Source: Verrucomicrobiota bacterium (GTDB taxonomy: Bacteria > Verrucomicrobiota > Verrucomicrobiia > Limisphaerales > J093). Taken from it: a DNA stretch of 58,439 nucleotides. Within the stretch, counting starts at the first letter, position 1. Each line of letters begins with the position of its first letter. Position numbers and translations under genes: made by a program. The notes beneath the pieces were generated by a model. It did no database searches. It was not told where the DNA came from and was given only the letters and a program-made list of their open reading frames with translations. Positions 53,068 through 58,439 of the stretch are shown piece by piece. Location of the stretch: positions 1-58,439 of the forward strand of contig JAAYVR010000090.1 of NCBI GenBank assembly GCA_012517065.1, read 5' to 3'.

Positions 53068-55655
53068 CAGCGATGAAATCTGATCCAGGCAATTATCTTC
53101 CACGAAGGAGCTTCCTGAAACTGTCTGTAGCGAGTGCCGGTGCCCTTGCCACAAGCGGCACGAAAACAGCCAGTGCAGCAGACAAAAGCGGCGCAGTCGA
53201 GCAGCCACGGCCGAAAAGCAAATCCTTCGGGTTCGGCAAACACGCGTATGCCGGGCCGTACACGGGTTCTTTTCTGGATCGGGTGGCTTTTCCCATGGGT
53301 GGCATGGGAGCCGGCATGATCTGCCTTGAAGGCACAGGCGCTCTTTCACATTTCTCTTTGCGGCATAAGCCAGAGGTTTTCAATGAGCCTTGCGTGTTCG
53401 CCGCAATATGTGTGAAGGGAAAGCCGAACGTGGCGCGGGTGTTGGAAGGGCCGGTGCCGGGCTGGAAACTGTTCGGTCGGCCGAACAGCGGCAACGGCGC
53501 GCCGGGAACCACCCTCGGTCTTCCACGCTTCAGAAAGGCTGAGTTTGTTGCCCGATTTCCTTTTGGGACAGTGACGCTGGAAGACAATTCGGTGCCGCTG
53601 GCGGTCGAGATCACAGGATGGAGTCCGTTTGAACCCGGCAATGCCGACGCAGCGAGCCTTCCCGTTGCCGGCCTTGAATACAAATTCACGAACAAAAGCC
53701 GCCGGCCAATCGAAGCTGTGTTCTCATTCAATGCAAAGAATTTCATGGCAATCGGCGGCAACCCGCAGGCGGTCAAGCCCGTTCAATCGGGTTTCATGCT
53801 TTGGGCAGGACCGGGCACCGACAAGCCGTGGGAAGAAGGCGCGTTTACTGCAACCGTCTCTGAGGCGGACGCAAAGGTAAACCACGCGTGGTTCCGCGGA
53901 GGATGGTGGGATCCGCTGACGATGGCGTGGCGCGACGTCGCGAACGGCGCGTGCTATGACCGGCCGCCGGTGAGCGAAGGCGGTCCTTCGCCGGGCGCAA
54001 CGTTGTTTGTGCCCATCACATTGCGGCCGGGCCAGAGCAAAACGATCGTGCTGCGGCTGGCATGGTACGTGGGGTCAACCAACTTGAGGATCGGCAAAGA
54101 CCCAAAGAACGGGGAGGCGGCTCCGGACCAATACAAGCCGTGGTACGCAGGGAAGTTCCCCAACGTCGAGGCTGTGACCGATTACTGGCGGGAAAATTAT
54201 GCAGAACTACGCTCGCGCAGCCTCAGGTTCAGCGACTGTTTTTACAGCTCAACTCTCCCGCCCGAGGTGATCGAAGCGGTCGCTGCCAATCTGACAATTC
54301 TCAAATCGCCGACGGTGCTTCGCCAGGCCGATGGCAGGCTCTGGGGTTGGGAGGGGTGCAGCGACAACTCGGGGTGTTGTCATGGTTCGTGCACTCACGT
54401 TTGGAACTACGCACAGGCGATACCGCATCTATTTCCGGCGCTCGAACGCACATTGCGCGAGACTGAATTTGGCCCCTCACAGGACGAGCGCGGGCATCAG
54501 CAGTTCAGGAGTTCGCTGCCGATCCGGCCGGTCGTTCATGATTTCCACGCAGCGGCTGATGGTCAACTCGGCGGCATAATGAAAGTCCATCGCGATTGGC
54601 GAATCAGCGGCGACACCGAATGGTTGCGCAAGCTGTGGCCGCAGGTCAAAAAGAGCCTCGATTACTGCATCAACGAGTGGGACCCCGACCGCAAAGGCTG
54701 GCTCGAGGAGCCTCACCATAACACATACGACATTGAATTCTGGGGACCGGACGGGATGTGCACCAGTTTTTACATGGGCGCATTGAAAGCCGCCGTAGCC
54801 ATGGGCCGCGCACTGGGCGACGATGTCTCCGGTTACGAAACGTTGCTCGAGCGCGGATTGAAACGGATGGAACAGGAGCTGTTCGACGGCGAGTATTTCA
54901 TTCAGAAAATCCAATGGCAGGGTCTGCGCGCAAAAAACCCCGTCGAAGTGCAAAGCTTCGGCGGCGGGTATTCTCCCGAAGCGCTTGCGCTCATGCAAAA
55001 GGAGGGGCCCAAATACCAATACGGCAAAGGCTGCTTGTCTGATGGCGTGCTTGGGGCGTGGCTGGCCATGGTGTGCGGGGTTGGCCATGTCCTTGATGCG
55101 CGCAAGGTGACCAGCCATCTCGAATCTGTTCATCGTTACAATTTCAAGACGGACCTTTCAGAGCACGCAAACCCGCAGCGGCCTTCGTATGCCTGCGGCG
55201 CAGAAGGCGGGCTGTTGCTGTGCACATGGCCAAAAGGCGGCGAACCGTCGCTCCCGTTTGTTTATTCCAATGAAGTGTGGACGGGCATTGAATACCAGGT
55301 TGCGTCGCACCTGATGATGTTGGGCAAAATCAAGGAGGGCTTGGAAATCGTCAGGGCTTGCCGAGATCGGTACGATGGCCGAATCCGCAATCCCTTCAAC
55401 GAATACGAGTGCGGTCACTGGTACGCGCGGGCAATGTCGAGCTATGCGTTGTTGCAGGGGCTCTCCGGGGCTCGTTACGATGCCCTCGAAAAGGTTCTGT
55501 ATCTGGAGCCATCGGTGAAAGGCGATTTCCGTTGTTTCATTTCCACTGCGACAGGCTATGGCGCGGTCGGCGTCCGCAATGGCAAGCCGTTCGTCGAGGT
55601 TGCGTCGGGCACAATACCAATCACTCGCATTGAATATAGGGCTGCGGGCAAGTGA
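53064..55655 (+). CDS. Tat-exported GH116 glycosidase (DUF608)
   Basis: An 863-residue protein. A Tat signal (PRRSFLKLSVASAGALATSG) is followed by the GH116 N-terminal beta domain from about residue 75 (FPMGGMGAGMICLEGTGALSHFSLRH). The (alpha/alpha)6 catalytic DUF608 domain begins near residue 400. GWLEEPHHNTYDIEFWGPDGMC carries the nucleophile-region glutamate, and GKGCLSDGVLGAWLAMV the acid/base aspartate region of the family. Family enzymes cleave beta-glucosides and beta-xylosides; the animal relative is bile-acid glucosylceramidase GBA2. The start overlaps the ACT gene stop. It is followed after 38 bases by a LamG protein gene. Confidence 0.9.
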   Translation: MTAMKSDPGNYLPRRSFLKLSVASAGALATSGTKTASAADKSGAVEQPRPKSKSFGFGKHAYAGPYTGSFLDRVAFPMGGMGAGMICLEGTGALSHFSLRHKPEVFNEPCVFAAICVKGKPNVARVLEGPVPGWKLFGRPNSGNGAPGTTLGLPRFRKAEFVARFPFGTVTLEDNSVPLAVEITGWSPFEPGNADAASLPVAGLEYKFTNKSRRPIEAVFSFNAKNFMAIGGNPQAVKPVQSGFMLWAGPGTDKPWEEGAFTATVSEADAKVNHAWFRGGWWDPLTMAWRDVANGACYDRPPVSEGGPSPGATLFVPITLRPGQSKTIVLRLAWYVGSTNLRIGKDPKNGEAAPDQYKPWYAGKFPNVEAVTDYWRENYAELRSRSLRFSDCFYSSTLPPEVIEAVAANLTILKSPTVLRQADGRLWGWEGCSDNSGCCHGSCTHVWNYAQAIPHLFPALERTLRETEFGPSQDERGHQQFRSSLPIRPVVHDFHAAADGQLGGIMKVHRDWRISGDTEWLRKLWPQVKKSLDYCINEWDPDRKGWLEEPHHNTYDIEFWGPDGMCTSFYMGALKAAVAMGRALGDDVSGYETLLERGLKRMEQELFDGEYFIQKIQWQGLRAKNPVEVQSFGGGYSPEALALMQKEGPKYQYGKGCLSDGVLGAWLAMVCGVGHVLDARKVTSHLESVHRYNFKTDLSEHANPQRPSYACGAEGGLLLCTWPKGGEPSLPFVYSNEVWTGIEYQVASHLMMLGKIKEGLEIVRACRDRYDGRIRNPFNEYECGHWYARAMSSYALLQGLSGARYDALEKVLYLEPSVKGDFRCFISTATGYGAVGVRNGKPFVEVASGTIPITRIEYRAAGK

Positions 55656-55693
55656 GGAATTGAAATTGGCCGAGACAAGGGCATTCTACAGCC

Positions 55694-58009
55694 ATGCGGA
55701 ACCGAATTTGTCCGGCCGTCCTGCCGTTGATCGCGTTGGTTGAACTGAGCGCGTCTGTTTTTGGCGAAATCGACGTTTCCCCTGGTTCAGCCGAGCTGCA
55801 AAACCCGGTCGCACGGGACACGCAACAGTCGCGTCAAAACGCCGGGATTTTGCCAGGCCGCCTGTATGCATCAACTGCTCCGCCGACATTCGTCCAAGCG
55901 CCGGTTTCGCTCGTGCGGTTCTTGAATGGGACGGCCCATTTCAGAGCAGTCGCTGCAGGGGCCGAACCGCTCGCGTTTCAATGGTCGCACGGCACCGAAA
56001 TCATTCCGGGCGCGACCGGTCCTGAACTCGAGCTGACAGACCTTCAGTGGTCTGACGCCGGCACCTACACCGTCGAGGTTTCAAATCGGTACGGCAGAAC
56101 AGAAGCCACGGTAAGTCTGACATTGACCACTCCGACGAAGCTCGCCAGCGTGGCAGTCGGATTTGGACCGCTTGGCTACTGGCGCTTCAACGAAGCCAAC
56201 CAAGCTGTCGTGTACGATTACTGGGGCAGCAGGGATGGCAACGCGAACGCAGGGGTCTCGACCGGTTTGCCTGGCCCCGTCCCCAACGCCGCCAAGGGTT
56301 TCGAGGACAACAACACCGCTTTTGGTTTCGACGGCACAAATGGTGTGGTCGAAATCCCGCCGCTGAACATCAGCAGGGCTGAAATAACAATCGTGGCGTG
56401 GATCAAACCCGACGGGTCCCAGGATGATTATGACCCAATCGTTGTCTGTCACGGCGGCAATACTGCTGCGGGTCTGACCTTCCAGCGCGGCGGACAGCTC
56501 GGGTACTGGTGGAACAACGCCGCCAACACCTACAATTGGGCTTCAGCCTTATACCCGGCCATTAACAGTTGGAATTTCGTTGCGCTTGTCGTTGAAGCCC
56601 GAAAGGCCACAGTCTATCTCGACGATCTCTCCGGCTTCGGACTGCACTCGGCCGTGAACGCCATTCATCACCCGCCGGAAGAATTCGACGCGGTTCTCAA
56701 CATCGGCGCCGACGTCAGCACCGGCAAATTCTTCAAAGGCGCAATCGACGACGTCCTAATCTATGACCGCGCGTTGACTGACACCGAGATACGCGCGATA
56801 CGCGATGCGGGTGTGAAAGGAACCTTGCCCCAAACCCAGGTCGCAATCGTCGAACAGCCAAAGAGCCAGACCATCCTGACCGGCACCAGCCATGCTTTGC
56901 GACCAAAAGTCGTCGGCTCACAGCCGCTCTCTTTTCAATGGAAAAAGGATGGCCAACCCATCTCCTCAGCAATCAGAAGCTGCCTTGTTTTCAACCGCGC
57001 CACAGAGTCCGATACCGGCACGTACCAACTCTTCGTCACCCAAGGCACCGCAACCATTGCGACCGACCCGGTCAATCTCACAGTGAAACCTGTGTCCCCG
57101 TGCCTGAATCTCGCCCAAGAGCTGGTCCTCCACCTGAAATTCGATGGCGATTACAGAGATTCTTCCGGTCGCTCGAATCATGGCTCGCCACGGGGAAACC
57201 CCGAAATTGTCCCGGGCAGAATCGGCAGTGGCGCACTGCGTTGCAGCACCATCGTCCAAGACAGCATCATCACCGCAGCCAACTATGTGTCCCTGGGCAC
57301 TCCAAGGGACCTTGATTTCGGCCCCGGACAGGATTTTTCAGTGGCGTTCTGGGTGAAATTCACCGGCAATCCCGGCGACCTGCCCTTCCTCGCCAACAAC
57401 AGTTTTTCAACCGGCGACCTCGGTGTAACCATCGCCCCGTCGTTTCAACACGCCTCATGGTCATGGGGGTTCAACAACGCGCTCGTGCCTCAACCATGGC
57501 CGGGGATAGCCATCAGCGGCCCTCCCTCGAGTGAGTTGAACGACGGTAACTGGCACCACATCGTCCATGTGTTCAATCGCGCCGGCGACGCCATCACATG
57601 GCTGGACGGCGTGAAAGCAAATGCAACCCCGATTGCCACGGCTGCCGATTGGGATTTCAAAACCAGAATGGAATGGACCATCGGCCAGGCAGGTGGCCAT
57701 TACGCTCAACAAGGGACATTCGTTATCGACGACATCGGCATTTGGCGAAGACCGCTCACCGACCTTGAATGCCAAAGCATTTACATTTTCGGTGAAATAC
57801 TTGGCGCGAGCTTTGACAACGTTACCCCGCCAAAGGTCACGATACGAATCCAAGCCACAACCGGTGGAGTTGCGATCGAGTGGCCCTTCGGAACCCTCGA
57901 GTCTGCAGCCAGCCCGGAAGGACCCTGGTCAACCGTGCCCGGCGCTTTCCCTCCCGCCCTGCAACTGCCGCCATCCGACACCGCGCGATTCTATCGCGTG
58001 CGCTTCTAG
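55694..58009 (+). CDS. Secreted Ig-like/LamG protein
   Basis: A 771-residue exported protein with a signal peptide (residues 1-24). An Ig-like domain spans about 65-145 (GAEPLAFQWSHGTEIIPGATG, DAGTYTVEVSN). The first LamG/concanavalin domain is at 165-380 (GYWRFNEANQAVVYDYWGSRDGN, GAIDDVLIYDRALTDTEIRAI). A second Ig-like domain is at 385-470 (FQWKKDGQPIS, DTGTYQLFV), and a second LamG domain at 480-695 (LHLKFDGDYRDSSGRSNHGSPRG, IDDIGIWRRPLTDLE). The last 70 residues form the beta domain ending RFYRVRF, like that of the discoidin-like protein at 10 kb. Polysaccharide binding is likely. The TAG stop is the first codon of a family A palindrome. Confidence 0.9.
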   Translation: MRNRICPAVLPLIALVELSASVFGEIDVSPGSAELQNPVARDTQQSRQNAGILPGRLYASTAPPTFVQAPVSLVRFLNGTAHFRAVAAGAEPLAFQWSHGTEIIPGATGPELELTDLQWSDAGTYTVEVSNRYGRTEATVSLTLTTPTKLASVAVGFGPLGYWRFNEANQAVVYDYWGSRDGNANAGVSTGLPGPVPNAAKGFEDNNTAFGFDGTNGVVEIPPLNISRAEITIVAWIKPDGSQDDYDPIVVCHGGNTAAGLTFQRGGQLGYWWNNAANTYNWASALYPAINSWNFVALVVEARKATVYLDDLSGFGLHSAVNAIHHPPEEFDAVLNIGADVSTGKFFKGAIDDVLIYDRALTDTEIRAIRDAGVKGTLPQTQVAIVEQPKSQTILTGTSHALRPKVVGSQPLSFQWKKDGQPISSAIRSCLVFNRATESDTGTYQLFVTQGTATIATDPVNLTVKPVSPCLNLAQELVLHLKFDGDYRDSSGRSNHGSPRGNPEIVPGRIGSGALRCSTIVQDSIITAANYVSLGTPRDLDFGPGQDFSVAFWVKFTGNPGDLPFLANNSFSTGDLGVTIAPSFQHASWSWGFNNALVPQPWPGIAISGPPSSELNDGNWHHIVHVFNRAGDAITWLDGVKANATPIATAADWDFKTRMEWTIGQAGGHYAQQGTFVIDDIGIWRRPLTDLECQSIYIFGEILGASFDNVTPPKVTIRIQATTGGVAIEWPFGTLESAASPEGPWSTVPGAFPPALQLPPSDTARFYRVRF

Positions 58010-58075
58010 CCCGAAAATCTCCGGCCACTCCCCCAGACTCACCCATGACTGCAGCCCGGTGAGATTTCCCGGCTA
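58007..58075. repeat. Gene-end palindrome, family A copy 3
   Basis: It begins TAGCCCGAAAATCTCCGGCC, the TAG being the stop of the LamG protein gene, and ends CCCGGTGAGATTTCCCGGCTA. The length (69 bases) and arms match the copies at 9.2 and 27.5 kb. There is no gene on the far side within the window. Confidence 0.8.
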
Positions 58076-58439
58076 GCTTGGCCCGGTTTCGGTCCCGCAA
58101 CTCCTTTGCCCGGACGTTGGTCAGTTTTGGGGGGAACTATGTGCCTGTCCCCATGTTGCATTCCAAGAATCGCTGCGCTCCTGTGAGCCTTGGAAAAAGC
58201 AATGACGGTCAGGAGCGCGGCCGTCCCCGGCCGCATCAACCCGACAACCGATCTTGCACCCGCTTCGTTCACACAAATCCGACGCCCGAACTTTCACCGG
58301 CTGGGGGCGGGCAAGAATGCCCGCGCTCCCGCAGCGATTCGGAAAAACCCAACGGCGCCAGGAGCGCGGCCGTCCCCGGCCGCATCAACCCGACAACCGA
58401 TCTTGCACCCGTTTGGTTCACGCAAATCCGACGCCAGAA
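58076..58439 (+). repeat. Mosaic repeat block VI (no gene, runs off the window)
   Basis: It contains GTGCCTGTCCCCATG near 58141 and two roughly 130-base copies of the GAGCGCGGCCGTCCCCGGCC / CCGCATCAACCCGAC module (near 58215 and 58361) with AAGAATCGC/GCCCGCGCTCC-type palindromes. The block continues past the window edge. Confidence 0.75.

Noticed and set aside
53064-55655. GH116 enzyme as a glucosylceramidase linked to the sphingolipid operon
   Set aside because: The loci are more than 12 kb apart, the enzyme is Tat-exported, and bacterial GH116 enzymes act on plant-type glycosides. The family link to GBA2 alone is not enough.

Overview
The window reads as a chromosomal segment of a free-living, Gram-negative Verrucomicrobiota bacterium, most likely near Limisphaerales/Pedosphaera (inference). 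Supporting this are Tat-exported Gfo/Idh/MocA oxidoreductases, secreted LamG, discoidin-like and FG-GAP proteins, a PEP-CTERM protein, DUF2961/GH172 and GH116 enzymes, a DUF6600 protein, and a C-terminal beta domain shared by two secreted proteins. The base composition is moderately G+C rich. Most start codons lack a clear Shine-Dalgarno sequence. There is no prophage, no complete insertion sequence and no CRISPR array.

Layout. 1-5.3 kb: two tandem glucosamine-6-phosphate deaminase homologues, a SRPBCC protein, a small DUF2892 membrane protein and a CoA-binding protein, separated by dispersed repeats. 5.3-13.3 kb: peroxiredoxin, a NifX-like gene pair with a small hidden coiled-coil ORF, GH172 enzyme, DUF6125-like protein, discoidin-like protein, TSUP transporter and PEBP protein. 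13.3-31 kb, almost all on the minus strand: an exported sugar-acting module (GH71/GH99-like protein with CBM9-like domain, two Tat-exported oxidoreductases, a lipoprotein), an rRNA methyltransferase, a hybrid histidine kinase coupled to a Zn-site methyltransferase, a large secreted HExxH protein, an NAD(P)H oxidoreductase, a glucuronate-isomerase-like protein and an alpha/beta hydrolase. 31-33.9 kb: DUF6600 surface protein and tRNA-Ser(GGA). 34-43.3 kb: a cell-envelope island with O-antigen ligase-like protein, GT4 glycosyltransferase, a three-gene putative sphingolipid operon (serine palmitoyltransferase-like, CerR-like epimerase, PAP2/Aur1-like), a PEP-CTERM protein and a GT9 heptosyltransferase-like protein. 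43.7-58 kb: RlmI-like methyltransferase, a minus-strand envelope operon (SurA-N/PpiD-like chaperone, TPR/coiled-coil protein, FG-GAP protein), and divergent from it a plus-strand unit of ACT-domain regulator, GH116 glycosidase and LamG/Ig protein.

The non-coding DNA is notable. Six gene-free blocks are mosaics of shared modules built around variants of the word GTGTCTGTCCCCAT and relics of a coding 3' end. Two further families of long inverted repeats sit exactly at gene 3' ends and in several cases supply the stop codons, in one place for both of two convergent genes.

The clearest biological system is the compact spt-cerR-PAP2 operon, which suggests this lineage makes a phosphosphingolipid. 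The gene-end hairpin families are the least explained structure.
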